Of a stretch of 64,000 bases of DNA, positions 1 to 9,342 are shown piece after piece. Numbering within the stretch: the first letter of the stretch is position 1; every line of letters starts with the position of its first letter. A program made the translations under genes and the position numbers. This DNA is from Vulcanimicrobiota bacterium (GTDB lineage: Bacteria; Vulcanimicrobiota; Xenobia; Xenobiales; JADMJV01), in NCBI GenBank assembly GCA_019637395.1, contig JAHBVR010000005.1, forward strand, positions 191,312 through 255,311. Direction: 5' to 3'. The notes under the pieces were generated by a model. The model did not search any database and had not been told where the DNA came from. It saw nothing but the letters and a program-made list of their open reading frames with translations.

Positions 1-2580
1 GACAACACTATCTCACGGGCTCTGCTGGCCGTGCGCGGAGTCGGCCAGGTGCAGCGCTCCGGCGGCGTGGACCGCGAGATCCGCATCAACCTGGACCCGG
101 AGAAAATGGATGCCTACGGGGTCACGGCCGACGCCGTCAACTTGCAGGTGCGCTCCCTGAATATCGACATGCCGGGCGGGCGCTCGCTGGTCGGTGGCCA
201 GGAAGAGTCGATTCGGACCTTGGGTTCCGCGCCAACTTTGGAGAAGCTGAGCCAGACGCGCATCGCTTCTCCCCAAGGCGGCTGGGTTCAGTTGGACCAA
301 TTGGGGACCATCGAGAACGGCTTCTCCGAGCCACGCCAGCGCGCTTTGCTCAACGGCGAGCCGGTGGTGGCCTTCCAGGTGGTGCGCGCCACCGGCTCCA
401 ACCTGGTGGACGTGGCTGCCCGGGTGGACGCCGCTCTGAAGAAGATGCAGGATACTCTGCCGGCCGGCACCGAGATCAAGAAGGTGCGCACCAACGCCAC
501 CTATGTGCTCGAGTCTTACGAAGCTTCTATCGAACACCTGTGTTTGGGCGCCGGCCTGGCCGTCATCGTGATTTACTGGTTTTTGCGGGACTGGCGTGCG
601 GCGGCTATCTCCGCTCTGGCCATGCCGCTCTCGGTCATCCCGACTTTCTTCGTGATGAAGGCCGTCGGCTTCACTCTCAACAATATGTCGCTACTGGGCC
701 TGGCCCTGGTCATCGGTATCCTGGTGGACGACGCCATCGTGGAAATCGAGAACATCGTGCGCCACATCCAGATGGGCAAAGACCCTTATCACGCGGCCCT
801 GGAAGCGGCCGACGAGATCGGCCTGGCGGTAGTGGCCACCACCGCCTCGATTATCGTGGTCTTCGTGCCGGTGGCCTTCATGGGAGGCATTCCCGGCCAG
901 TTCTTCCGCCAGTTTGGGCTGACGGTGGCGGTGGCCGTGTTTTTCTCCCTGGTGGTGGCGCGTCTGCTTACACCCATGATGGCCGCCTACTGGATGGTGG
1001 ACATTCCGGCTCACGAAGAAAAGAAGAGCTGGCTCACCGCTACTTACGACAAGATTTTAGGCTGGGCTCTGGCCTACCGCGTACCCACGCTGATTCTGGC
1101 GGTCACCTTCTTCGTCTTCAGTCTGGGCCTCTTCGGAATGATCCCGAAGAACCTGATTGGAACGGTGGATCGTGGCGAAACGGTGCTGACCGCGGAGCTG
1201 CCGCCGGGCACCAGCATCGACACCACCACGGCCGTGGCCAAAGAGCTGACGCGCATTCTGATGACTCACAAAGAAGTCAAGCAGGTCTTCACTTCGGTGG
1301 GCACTCCCTCGCAGAGCGGGCCCGGTCGAGCCACCCAGGGGGCGGTGAATAAAGCGAGCCTCTACATCGTGCTGGTGCCGCGCCAGGAGCGCCAGCTCAG
1401 CCAGAGCCAGTTGGAAGAGCTGATCGCCCCGGAACTCCAGAAGGTCCCGGGCGTGCGCCTCTCTTTCGGTGCCGCCGTAGGGCTTTCGGGCCGCCTCACG
1501 CTGGTGCTGTCCAGTGAGAACGGCCCCGAGCTGACGGCTACCGCCCAGAAACTGCTCGGCGAAATGCGCGGCATGCAAGGCCTCTATGACATCAACACCT
1601 CGGCCGCTCTGCAGCGCCCGGAAATTCTCGTCAAACCCAACTTCGACCTGGCCGCCGAGCAAGGCGTCTCGGTCAGCAGTATCGCCCGCACCGCCCTGGT
1701 GGCCACGCTGGGCGACAATGACCAGAATCTGGCCAAGTTCGACTTGAGCGATCGCCAGATCAACATCCGCGTCCAGATCGACCCGCGCTACCGCGATGAC
1801 CTGGCCACTATCCGTAATCTCAAGGTGCTGGGGGCCGGCAACCGCCTGCTGCCCATCTCCTCGGTGGCCACTATGGAAATGGGCCAGGGTCCCTCCCAGA
1901 TCGACCGCTACGACCGCAAACGCAAAGTCACCATCGAAGCGGCCATGCGCCGCGGCTACGCGCTCGGCGACGCTCTCAGCGATATCCACAAGCTGCCCGC
2001 CTTTAAAGCGCTGCCCAAAAGTGTCTCGGAAAGCCCCGCTGGCGATGTGGAGATCCAGAAGGATATCTTCAACGGCTTCGCCGGCGCCATGGGCGCCGCC
2101 GTGCTGATGATTTACGCGGTGCTGGTGCTGCTCTTCTCGGGCTTCGTGCACCCGCTCACCATCATGGTGGCGCTGCCGCTCTCCATTGGCGGGGCCGTCA
2201 TGGGCTTGCTGGTGACCCGCGAGCCCATGGGCATGTATGCCCTGATCGGCATTGTTATGCTGATGGGCCTGACCACCAAGAACTCGATTCTGCTGGTCGA
2301 GTATGTGCTCACCTCCAAAGCCCAAGGAGTGTCGCGTATGCGCGCCATCTTCGAGTCCGGCGAGGCGCGTATGCGCCCGATTCTGATGACCACGGTGGCC
2401 ATGATCGCCGGTATGATGCCCATCGCCATGGGCATCGGAGCCGGCGCCGAGGTGCGCAAATCGATGGCCATCGCCGTCATCGGGGGACTGACGACTTCGA
2501 CCTTGCTGACCCTGGTGGTGGTGCCGGTGGTCTTTTCTCTCCTCGACGAAATGCTGGATTGGTTCCGTAAGAAGAAATGA
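1..2580 (+). CDS. RND multidrug efflux permease, HAE1/AcrB type (5' truncated)
   Basis: Inner-membrane proton-driven pump of the AcrB/MdtB (HAE1) family. The reading frame is open from base 1, so the start and roughly the first 150-200 residues lie outside the window; 859 residues are visible. The transmembrane core is clear: the TM4 stretch [13 protein letters not shown] carries the paired aspartates used for proton relay, and the C-terminal half has the matching segment [13 protein letters not shown]. The porter regions lie between the two hydrophobic blocks. Its stop overlaps the start of the TolC-family gene by 4 nt, so the two are co-translated and presumably form one tripartite pump. 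The membrane-fusion protein is probably upstream of the window. The substrate cannot be read from the sequence. Confidence 0.95.
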   Translation, partial: DNTISRALLAVRGVGQVQRSGGVDREIRINLDPEKMDAYGVTADAVNLQVRSLNIDMPGGRSLVGGQEESIRTLGSAPTLEKLSQTRIASPQGGWVQLDQLGTIENGFSEPRQRALLNGEPVVAFQVVRATGSNLVDVAARVDAALKKMQDTLPAGTEIKKVRTNATYVLESYEASIEHLCLGAGLAVIVIYWFLRDWRAAAISALAMPLSVIPTFFVMKAVGFTLNNMSLLGLALVIGILVDDAIVEIENIVRHIQMGKDPYHAALEAADEIGLAVVATTASIIVVFVPVAFMGGIPGQFFRQFGLTVAVAVFFSLVVARLLTPMMAAYWMVDIPAHEEKKSWLTATYDKILGWALAYRVPTLILAVTFFVFSLGLFGMIPKNLIGTVDRGETVLTAELPPGTSIDTTTAVAKELTRILMTHKEVKQVFTSVGTPSQSGPGRATQGAVNKASLYIVLVPRQERQLSQSQLEELIAPELQKVPGVRLSFGAAVGLSGRLTLVLSSENGPELTATAQKLLGEMRGMQGLYDINTSAALQRPEILVKPNFDLAAEQGVSVSSIARTALVATLGDNDQNLAKFDLSDRQINIRVQIDPRYRDDLATIRNLKVLGAGNRLLPISSVATMEMGQGPSQIDRYDRKRKVTIEAAMRRGYALGDALSDIHKLPAFKALPKSVSESPAGDVEIQKDIFNGFAGAMGAAVLMIYAVLVLLFSGFVHPLTIMVALPLSIGGAVMGLLVTREPMGMYALIGIVMLMGLTTKNSILLVEYVLTSKAQGVSRMRAIFESGEARMRPILMTTVAMIAGMMPIAMGIGAGAEVRKSMAIAVIGGLTTSTLLTLVVVPVVFSLLDEMLDWFRKKK

Positions 2581-3914
2581 AGAAATGGCTTTTGCTCCTG
2601 GGTCTCCTCCCGATGACGAGTTGGGCCGAGCCTTATAAACCCCAGACACAACAGGCCGAAGTGCCCCAACCGGTGGAACTGCCCGCCATCGCCGTGCCCG
2701 AATCGGTGCCCACCACCATGGGCCTGAAGGAGGCGGTGGAGACGGCCATGCGCTATCAATCGAGTCTCAAGGCTTCGGAATCGCAGGTGCGAGCGGCTGA
2801 TGGGCGCGTGCGCCAGCAGGCCGCCGGCCTCAACCCCCGCCTGTTGCTTCAGAGCACCTACAATGAGCAGCCGATCACCAACGTGGCCGGCGGTTTCGGG
2901 GCCGTTTTCGCCAACAGCGGCTGGACCCATAACGCCACTCTCTCGCAACTGATCACCGACTTCGGCCATACCCGCGATCTGACCGCCGCCCAGGAGCACG
3001 CCCGCGACGCCAATCAGGCCGCCTACGAACAGGCTCAATCCGATGTGGCCCTGCAGGTCAAGCAGTCCTACTTCAACCTGCTCTCCTCGCAACGTCTGGT
3101 CAAAGTGCAGGAAGACAACATCGTCAACCGCCGCGAGCACGTTGCCGAAGCCCGCGCCCGCTTCAACGGCGGCCTGGGCTTGCCCAGTGACGTGACGCGA
3201 GCCGAGACAGCCCTGTCGGCGGCCCTTTTTCAGTTGAGCCAGGCTCAGACTAACACCGGTAACAACCAGTTGCAGTTCAACCTGGCCCTGGGCCTGGATC
3301 CGCGCGCTAAAATCAGCTTGCGCGAGGAAGAGGAGCCGGCGCTGGCCTATTCCAGCACCGAGCAGCTTTTTGACATGGCTCTGGCCCAGCGTCCCGAGCT
3401 GGTTCAATACCACAAGCAGGTGGACTCGGCCCAGTCGACGCTGGACGCGGCCTACACCACCAGCACTCCCTCCATCGGCATTAACGCCGCCTATCAAAAC
3501 CGGGCCCAACCGGCCATCGAAACCCTGGGCATCAACCTGTCCATCAGCTTTCAGGCCCTGGACGGCGGCTTACAGGACGGCCGCATCACCGAGGCCAAAG
3601 CCAATCTCGATCGCGCCAAAGCCGACCTGGAAGGAGCCAGGCAGCGGGTTCTCTCCCAGGTAGGCCAGGCCTATCTGAACCTGAAGAACGCCGAACAACA
3701 GGTGGCCTCGGCCAGCGCCGAAGAAGCCAACGCCCGGGAAACCCTGCGCCTGACCAACGGTCGCTACAAGGTGGGCCTGGGCATCTTCCTGGATGTCATC
3801 GACGCCCAGTCCGCCCTGCTCACCGCCCAGACCAACCGCGTCAACGCCCTCACCCAAGTCTACTTGAGCCGGGCCGCGCTCACCCGGGCCGTCAGCGGGG
3901 TGCGAATGGATTGA
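2577..3914 (+). CDS. TolC-family outer-membrane efflux protein
   Basis: Outer-membrane channel of an RND tripartite pump, 445 aa, about the usual family length. The N-terminus ([19 protein letters not shown]) is a classic signal peptide with predicted cleavage after the Ala of SWA. The mature part consists of two long, Gln/Ala-rich coiled-coil blocks, roughly residues 55-225 and 260-440, as in the tandem OEP domains. The start codon lies in an ATGA overlap with the upstream RND permease, which argues for translational coupling and a shared pump. The 3' end overlaps the convergent PIN-domain gene by 23 nt. Confidence 0.93.
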   Translation: MKKWLLLLGLLPMTSWAEPYKPQTQQAEVPQPVELPAIAVPESVPTTMGLKEAVETAMRYQSSLKASESQVRAADGRVRQQAAGLNPRLLLQSTYNEQPITNVAGGFGAVFANSGWTHNATLSQLITDFGHTRDLTAAQEHARDANQAAYEQAQSDVALQVKQSYFNLLSSQRLVKVQEDNIVNRREHVAEARARFNGGLGLPSDVTRAETALSAALFQLSQAQTNTGNNQLQFNLALGLDPRAKISLREEEEPALAYSSTEQLFDMALAQRPELVQYHKQVDSAQSTLDAAYTTSTPSIGINAAYQNRAQPAIETLGINLSISFQALDGGLQDGRITEAKANLDRAKADLEGARQRVLSQVGQAYLNLKNAEQQVASASAEEANARETLRLTNGRYKVGLGIFLDVIDAQSALLTAQTNRVNALTQVYLSRAALTRAVSGVRMD

Positions 3915-4311
3915 GGACGAGCAGGCCCTCGACCTTGGACCGATGCTGGAGGTCCTCGGTATAGAGAACTCGGCAGTGGGTCTGCAGGGCACAGCGGAGA
4001 ATAAGCGCGTCCCACAGTGCATACTGATGAAGGCGATGCAAATCGATGGCCGCCAGGATGTCCTCCGCCTGAATCAAGCAGAGATGGTAACGGGAGTAGA
4101 TGGTGACCTTTCTTCTGGCGACTTCCGCTGGAACGCCGAGCTTCCGGGTGACTGTCACAAAGTATTCCTGGAGGACCTGGGTGGAGAGCACTGCGTTTCC
4201 GCTCAGCCGGCCTTCCTCGAGTAAGCGCTGAGCGATGGCCTGTTTGTCTGGAGCGTCGTGGTCGTCCGCATAGACCAGGATGTTGGTATCGAGGAAACTA
4301 CGGGAGGTCAT
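3892..4311 (-). CDS. vapC: PIN-domain toxin, VapC family
   Basis: Predicted Mg-dependent RNase toxin, 139 aa, typical VapC size. The acidic residues of the PIN active site are visible: Asp8 in SFLDTNILVY, Glu in QVLQEYF, Asp in YALWDALIL and the late acidic pair in LYTEDLQ. The start overlaps the end of the antitoxin gene by 14 nt, the usual antitoxin-then-toxin order with coupled translation. The last 23 nt run into the convergent TolC-family gene. The RNA target cannot be predicted from the sequence. Confidence 0.9.
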   Translation of the reverse strand: MTSRSFLDTNILVYADDHDAPDKQAIAQRLLEEGRLSGNAVLSTQVLQEYFVTVTRKLGVPAEVARRKVTIYSRYHLCLIQAEDILAAIDLHRLHQYALWDALILRCALQTHCRVLYTEDLQHRSKVEGLLVLNPFAPR

Positions 4312-4525
4312 AGACTTCTTCGCGGCGGAACTTCCAGCCGCCCGAGCGCCCCTGCCCTTCCGCCGTCAATTGCCGGAGCTCTTCCACATCTTGCTGAGGC
4401 TCATCGAGGGCAGTTAATTGCTCCAGGTAGTCTCGAACCAGCTGATTCACGCTCTTTCCCATGCTTTGCGCAACCTGGCGAGCCTTTTGAATAACTCGAT
4501 CATCAATGGAGAGGGTGAGATTCAT
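4298..4525 (-). CDS. VapB-like antitoxin (ribbon-helix-helix type)
   Basis: Small 75-aa partner of the PIN toxin. The N-terminal half (MNLTLSIDDRVIQKARQVA) looks like a short strand followed by helices, as in ribbon-helix-helix antitoxins (CopG/DUF6364-like). The C-terminal tail is acidic then basic and would be the toxin-binding part. AGGAGG lies 5 nt before the ATG. The promoter immediately upstream carries an inverted repeat across the -35/-10 region, which fits autorepression. Family naming beyond antitoxin is uncertain because such proteins are short and diverse. Confidence 0.82.
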   Translation of the reverse strand: MNLTLSIDDRVIQKARQVAQSMGKSVNQLVRDYLEQLTALDEPQQDVEELRQLTAEGQGRSGGWKFRREEVYDLP

Positions 4526-4537
4526 GGCAACCTCCTG

Positions 4538-4571
4538 GACACAGATTAATTGAACACGTAACCTGTGTCAA
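4538..4571 (-). promoter_or_regulatory. Promoter and operator of the vapBC-like pair
   Basis: On the minus strand TTGACA (4571-4566) and TAATCT (4548-4543) are separated by exactly 17 nt, a good sigma-70-type promoter. A perfect 7-bp inverted repeat, GACACAG (4538-4544) and CTGTGTC (4563-4569), overlaps both elements, so a bound dimeric antitoxin would block polymerase. The predicted transcription start falls close to the AGGAGG ribosome site, giving a very short leader. Confidence 0.65.
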
Positions 4572-4665
4572 TTGGAATCTTTGAAGCCTCGAAAGAGGTA
4601 GACCAGCCATTCGGTGGAAATTCGCCGAGCTTGAATAAACTTAAAGCTCAGGAGTATTTTGCCAC

Positions 4666-5295
4666 ATGAAACGTAGTCTCGACGAACGGCTGGCGCGGAT
4701 GCGCGCCCACTTGCATTCAGCCATGTTGGACTGCGGACACTCGGTCGGCCAACTGGCCAGCCAGTTGGAACTGGATTCGGCCGAACAACTCAGCGGTTAC
4801 ATTTCCGGCCGTGAACCCATGCCGGTCTGGGTACTGCTGCGCCTGGCCGACATCACCGGCAAGCCGCTCTGGTGGTTCTTCGACGAGCCGCCCCAGGGGA
4901 TCACCCTGGAATCAGCTCAGATTGCACTGCAGAACATCTCGCGCGTGCGCCTCTATCTGGAGGCTCTGGAAACCGAATTCCAATTGGTGACGGCCAAACA
5001 TAAGAAGGAACCGACCTTCACCAGTTATGAGCCCTCCATGGAAATGCCGGCCGCTACTGTGGCTCCGGCTCGCCATGACGGCGCCCAGGTCTATGACTTC
5101 AGCAAGTACCTCAACCGCGCCCGCGCTATTCTCTCGCGCGAGACCGACTCGGAGGAAAGCGAAGTCAGCGAAGAATCGGTGGAAATGGTGGCCCAGGGCC
5201 TGCTCTCGGCCGAGCAAGGCTGCGCCGTCACCGACATGGTCGAACGCCTGCGCCGCCGCAACCGCGGCTCCCTGGAAGAGTCCGTCGAGCTTTAA
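4666..5295 (+). CDS. XRE-like helix-turn-helix protein
   Basis: 209-aa protein. Residues about 10-70 resemble an XRE/Cro-type helix-turn-helix (VGQLASQLELDSAEQLSGYI followed by a PxWVLLRLADITG segment that resembles the last helices of this fold). The rest is a low-complexity middle and an acidic then basic C-terminus with no recognisable domain. AGGAG sits about 12 nt before the ATG. It converges on sbcC, and the two stop codons share the bases TTAA. Probably a DNA-binding regulator; targets unknown. Confidence 0.6.
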   Translation: MKRSLDERLARMRAHLHSAMLDCGHSVGQLASQLELDSAEQLSGYISGREPMPVWVLLRLADITGKPLWWFFDEPPQGITLESAQIALQNISRVRLYLEALETEFQLVTAKHKKEPTFTSYEPSMEMPAATVAPARHDGAQVYDFSKYLNRARAILSRETDSEESEVSEESVEMVAQGLLSAEQGCAVTDMVERLRRRNRGSLEESVEL

Positions 5296-8210
5296 CCCCA
5301 AGAGATCTGGTTGCCGCTGGGGCTGGGGCGGATTTCCAGACGGGTCTCGATGCGCTGGCGCACTTCGGCCAGATGGGAAACCACTCCGATGATGCGCCCA
5401 TCCTTGCGGATCGGTTCCAGCGCCCAGAAGGCCTGATCCAGGCCCTCTTCGTCCAGGTAGCCGAAGCCTTCGTCGATGAACAGCGTTTCCAGCACGGCGT
5501 TGCTGCCCGCCGAGAGAAAGCTGTCGGATAAGCCCAGGGCCAGGGCCAGCGAAGCCAGAAAGCTCTCGCCACCGCTCAGGGTGGTCACCGCTCGGGTATG
5601 CCCGGACAGATGATCGAGCACCAGCAGCTCCAGCGCATTCTTGGAGGCCTCCAGCGTGAAGCGGCCGCGGGTCATTTGACTGAGCCGAAGATTGGCGGCC
5701 TGCAGCACGCTCTCCATTTGTTGGGCCAGCACCCACTGCTGAAAAGTTATCCCCAGCGGGTTATCCCCCGCGGCCGTGCGCGCCAACCGGCGCAACAGGG
5801 CCAGGCGCGGCTCCAGGCTCTGGATTTCCTGAAGAGACCGCTCGTAGTCTTGCCACTGGCGCTGCAGCCGGCGCAGTTCTTCTTGAGCCTGGGCCACGGC
5901 CGCGTAGCCTGCTTGTAACTGATTCTCCAGGCCCTCCGGGTCGATTTCCAATTCGCGCCAGTCTTCCAGGCTCTCGTGATAAAGCGCGTCGGCCCGCTCC
6001 GATTCGGCCTCGAGCAGTTCCAGCGACTGTTGATGGCTGGCGATTTCTCCTAAAATCGTCTCTAAATCATGCTCGGCCAGTTGGAAGACCGGCCGCCATT
6101 CCTCCAGATCGGCGAAGCCCTGCAGCTCCAGCCGGGCCTGCACCAGCTCCCAGGCCAGCCGGGTACGCTCCTGGCTCAACTCGATGCTTTGCCTGGCGGC
6201 TTCGGCGGCGGCCGTAAAGGAAGCATAGAGATGAGTATCGGCGCCGATCTGCAGGCGGTTTTGCTCGATGCTGCGCAATACCGGTTCCAGCGCCTGGTGC
6301 AGACGCTCGCGCTCGGCCGCCAGACTGCCTTCCAGAGTGAACTCTTCGGGCACCAGTGAACGGCGCTCCTGCACAATGGCTTCCGCCTGCGCCAGGGCCT
6401 GCTGCGCCTGCAGCCGGGCCTCCTGCCAACCTTCGAGTTTGCGCTTCAGTTTGCGCACCCGGCGCTGGTCGCGCTCTTGATGTTCCCGGTAGGCCTGCAA
6501 GCGCTGGAGATCCTTCTCCAGCTCGCGCAAAGAAGCGGTGATTTCCTGCAGTTCCGAGGGGCTGGCTGCGGGCAGGTCGCGAGCCCGGTCCATGGCCGCC
6601 TCCAACCGTTCTTCCAGACGCACCAGGGTGATCTGTTGCTCTTGCTCTTCTTGCTCGATCTTCTCGGCTTGTTTCCAGGCCAGGTCGACCTGTTTGCGCA
6701 ACTGCTCCAGGCTCAGTTGGGCCGGACTGCCCCCCGGGGAGGCCGGTGCCGGGTGTTCCTGGGCGCCGCACACCGGGCAGGGCTGGCCGGGCCGCAACTG
6801 GGAAGCCAGGGCGTGCGACCAGTGCGCCTCGAGCTGGCGCTGGCGCTCGTGCAAATCGCGTTCCAACAGGTCGATCTGAGTCAAGGTCCGGTTGCGCCGC
6901 TCGCCGATCTTGATCAGCGTCTGGTGACTGCGCTCGATGCCCGTCTGCAGTTCCTCCTGCTGTCGGATCAGCTTGTGCTGGTCGCGCAGCCTTTCCAGTT
7001 GCTTTTGGCGCACCATCAACTGGTGCTTGAGTTCGCTCTCCTCCGCGCCGAAGCGCACCACTTCTTGGAGGCGGCGCTCGGCCACCTCCAGTTCCCGGGT
7101 CATCACCTGACCCTCTTCCTCCATCTGGTTCCAGGTATCGCGGCAGCGCTGCAGGCGTTCCTCGGCCTGGGCCAGGCGTTTGTTTTCAGACTCGTAGCGG
7201 GCCAGATCATGAAGCCGCTGCTGCAGTCTCTCGCGCTCCAATTGGGCCGCCTCCAACTGGTCGGCGGTATCGGCCGGTGGAGTCAACCCCTGCATTCGCT
7301 CCTGCAATTCCTGCTGGGCCTTGCGGTAGTTCTCCTGGGCGGCCAGCTCGTCTTTCCTGGCCTGCTGCCATTGTTCGACTTGAGGCGCCACCTTGAGCGC
7401 TCCCTGGAGGCGCCGGGCTTGCTCGCGCAGTTCGCGCACGTCTTCATCGCGCTCGCGTAACTGGGCCAGGTCTTTGTGCAGGCGCTGACGCTCGCGCGAA
7501 CGCTCTCCCACCACCGCCGCCCGCTGGCGGTCCGCCTGCAGCCGGGAACTCTGCTCTTTCCAGCGCTCCAGTTGGTGAGTCAAACTTTGCAATTGCTCTT
7601 CTTGCCAACGCATCTGTTGGTGGACCCCGCTCGAGCTCTCGCGGCGGCGCCAGGCGGCGCTCAGCTCTTCTTCGGCCTGGCTCAAGGCCTCAGACAGAGC
7701 CTCCTGGTAGAGACGCGGCGAATGAGTATGAAAAAGAGCGGCCAGAATCTGCTCTCGATCGCCGGCCTGGGCCAGCAAAAACTGGCGAAACTGACCTTGA
7801 GGCAGCAGCACCGAGCGGCAAAACTGGAAGGCGTCCAGCCCGATCAGGCGCTGAATGCGCTGATTGACTTCGAGAGTGCCACGGACCACCGCCTGCCCCG
7901 CCTGCAGCAACCGGGCTTCCTGCCCGTCTCGCTGGACGCTCCATTCCGTCCCATCCGTCTGAAAATCGAATTCGACCCGCGTCTCGGTCGAATCCGGCGC
8001 CAGATCGCTGCGCAGTTGTTCGGGGGAGCGCTCGCCGCCCGAGGAGACGCCGTAAAGAGCATAACAAATACCGTCCAGCAGGGTGGTTTTGCCCGAACCC
8101 ACCGGGCCGTGGATGAGAAAAAGTCCTTGCGCTTGAGCCGGGCGAAAGTCGACTTCGACCCGGTTCCAAAAAGGCCCGAAAGCCTGTAAGGCCAGACGCA
8201 GCGGTTTCAA
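5292..8210 (-). CDS. sbcC: SbcC, SMC-like ATPase subunit of the SbcCD nuclease
   Basis: ATPase that in the family clamps DNA and, with SbcD, opens hairpins and processes double-strand ends. The 972-aa length is normal. Visible in order: Walker A GPVGSGKTT near residue 35; a long coiled coil; the zinc-hook motif CPVC near residue 478 at the coil apex; a second coil; the signature LSGGES near 876; and Walker B LFIDEGFGYLD near 908. All ATPase and hook elements look intact. The start overlaps the sbcD stop by 4 nt. It is the last gene of a run hipB-hipA-sbcD-sbcC. Its intact motifs contrast with the altered SbcD partner. Confidence 0.95.
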   Translation of the reverse strand: MKPLRLALQAFGPFWNRVEVDFRPAQAQGLFLIHGPVGSGKTTLLDGICYALYGVSSGGERSPEQLRSDLAPDSTETRVEFDFQTDGTEWSVQRDGQEARLLQAGQAVVRGTLEVNQRIQRLIGLDAFQFCRSVLLPQGQFRQFLLAQAGDREQILAALFHTHSPRLYQEALSEALSQAEEELSAAWRRRESSSGVHQQMRWQEEQLQSLTHQLERWKEQSSRLQADRQRAAVVGERSRERQRLHKDLAQLRERDEDVRELREQARRLQGALKVAPQVEQWQQARKDELAAQENYRKAQQELQERMQGLTPPADTADQLEAAQLERERLQQRLHDLARYESENKRLAQAEERLQRCRDTWNQMEEEGQVMTRELEVAERRLQEVVRFGAEESELKHQLMVRQKQLERLRDQHKLIRQQEELQTGIERSHQTLIKIGERRNRTLTQIDLLERDLHERQRQLEAHWSHALASQLRPGQPCPVCGAQEHPAPASPGGSPAQLSLEQLRKQVDLAWKQAEKIEQEEQEQQITLVRLEERLEAAMDRARDLPAASPSELQEITASLRELEKDLQRLQAYREHQERDQRRVRKLKRKLEGWQEARLQAQQALAQAEAIVQERRSLVPEEFTLEGSLAAERERLHQALEPVLRSIEQNRLQIGADTHLYASFTAAAEAARQSIELSQERTRLAWELVQARLELQGFADLEEWRPVFQLAEHDLETILGEIASHQQSLELLEAESERADALYHESLEDWRELEIDPEGLENQLQAGYAAVAQAQEELRRLQRQWQDYERSLQEIQSLEPRLALLRRLARTAAGDNPLGITFQQWVLAQQMESVLQAANLRLSQMTRGRFTLEASKNALELLVLDHLSGHTRAVTTLSGGESFLASLALALGLSDSFLSAGSNAVLETLFIDEGFGYLDEEGLDQAFWALEPIRKDGRIIGVVSHLAEVRQRIETRLEIRPSPSGNQISWG

Positions 8211-9331
8211 GCTTGCGCCTCGGAAAAGAGTTCGCCTAAGAGAACTCGGGCCTCTTCATCCAGTCCCTGGCCGGCCGCCTGCTGGTAGAATTGCTCGAAG
8301 GCGGCCAGCGGATTCTGGCCGGGCCGAGCCTGGAAATCGCGCGCGACCTCGGGGCGTTCAATGCGCCAGACGTTCGGGTACAGACTGCGTAAGCGGTGGA
8401 TCAAATCCGCCGAGAGCAAGTCGCTGTCCTGACTCAATTCTAAAACCACCAGGTCTTGAGCATCGAGGGGAAAGGTGGGACCCAGCAGCAAGCGCTCCAG
8501 ACTGCCGCTGAACCGATAGAAATGACGCTTGGGATGAAAGGGGACCAGCTCGCTGTGGCAGGTGCCCTGCGCATCCATTTCCAGCTTGACCACTCCCCGG
8601 GCTAGCGGCGTTTCCTCGAAGTGAAAGGCGAAAGGACTGCCGCTGTAGCAGAGATTGCCGAGCTGCTGATATTCGTGCAGGTAGCCTAAGGCGCCGTAAT
8701 TGATGCCCTCGAAAGCGCTCTGAGGCACGGTCGAGTCCTCGGCGCCTTCGAAGGGTCGCTCCTCCCCGCAGGGCCTGCCTCCCTCCACCCACAGATAGCC
8801 CGCCACCACGCCGCGCACGGCCCGCCGGCGCAGGCGCCGAAAGCGCGTCAAATGCTCCATGATGACGTTGCCGGCGCGCCCATGGGTGGGCACGTTCTGC
8901 GTGCGAAAATGCCGGTCCACCTCAGCTGCCTTGAGAAAGGGCACCACATTGATGTGCACCGGACCGTCGGCATCCTCGATCATGATGGGGGAGAGCGCCT
9001 GCTCCAGATTGGAGACCAGCTGCAGTTGGCGGCGCTCGAACAGCCAGGACCCGAAATTCAGCCGATTGACCCCATCCTGCTGGCCGGGAGCCAGAATGAC
9101 GCGCACTTTGCACTCCAATAGCAGGCGTTGGAGCACGTGGTCGAGCAGGTGCAGGGCCTCTTCGCTGGGAGTGGAGCGCTCGAATAGATCGCCCAGGATG
9201 ATCACCAGGTCGGGGTGGAAATCGTGGGTCAGCTCGATCAACTGCTCACAGAAAGCGGCCTGGTCCTCCAGCAAGGAGAGGCCTAGCAGACTTCTTCCTA
9301 GATGCCAGTCGGAGGTATGCAACAGCCGCAT
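8207..9331 (-). CDS. sbcD: SbcD-like (Mre11 family) nuclease subunit with altered metal site
   Basis: 374-aa partner of SbcC; overall order and length match SbcD. The start is the ATG at 9331, which begins the conserved MRLLHTSDWHLGR and lies 11 nt after the hipA stop; the frame stays open upstream but that part overlaps hipA. Conserved positions kept: Asp and His in SDWHLG, Asp in LGDLFERS, and the last His of GYLH. Positions altered relative to E. coli SbcD as I recall it: GNHD is GQQD, the TGHL histidine is Tyr (AGYL), and the first His of GHxH is Tyr (GYLH). These residues bind the two metals or drive catalysis in Mre11-family enzymes, so nuclease activity may be lost or changed. The fold and SbcC interaction are probably retained. 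Confidence 0.88.
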   Translation of the reverse strand: MRLLHTSDWHLGRSLLGLSLLEDQAAFCEQLIELTHDFHPDLVIILGDLFERSTPSEEALHLLDHVLQRLLLECKVRVILAPGQQDGVNRLNFGSWLFERRQLQLVSNLEQALSPIMIEDADGPVHINVVPFLKAAEVDRHFRTQNVPTHGRAGNVIMEHLTRFRRLRRRAVRGVVAGYLWVEGGRPCGEERPFEGAEDSTVPQSAFEGINYGALGYLHEYQQLGNLCYSGSPFAFHFEETPLARGVVKLEMDAQGTCHSELVPFHPKRHFYRFSGSLERLLLGPTFPLDAQDLVVLELSQDSDLLSADLIHRLRSLYPNVWRIERPEVARDFQARPGQNPLAAFEQFYQQAAGQGLDEEARVLLGELFSEAQA

Positions 9332-9342
9332 GGGAGGCTGTT

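Noticed and set aside
1057-2649. A 530-codon open frame on the minus strand opposite the RND permease
   Set aside because: His/Gly/Gln-rich composition, no domain, and fully opposite an excellent RND sequence; a shadow of GC-rich codon use.
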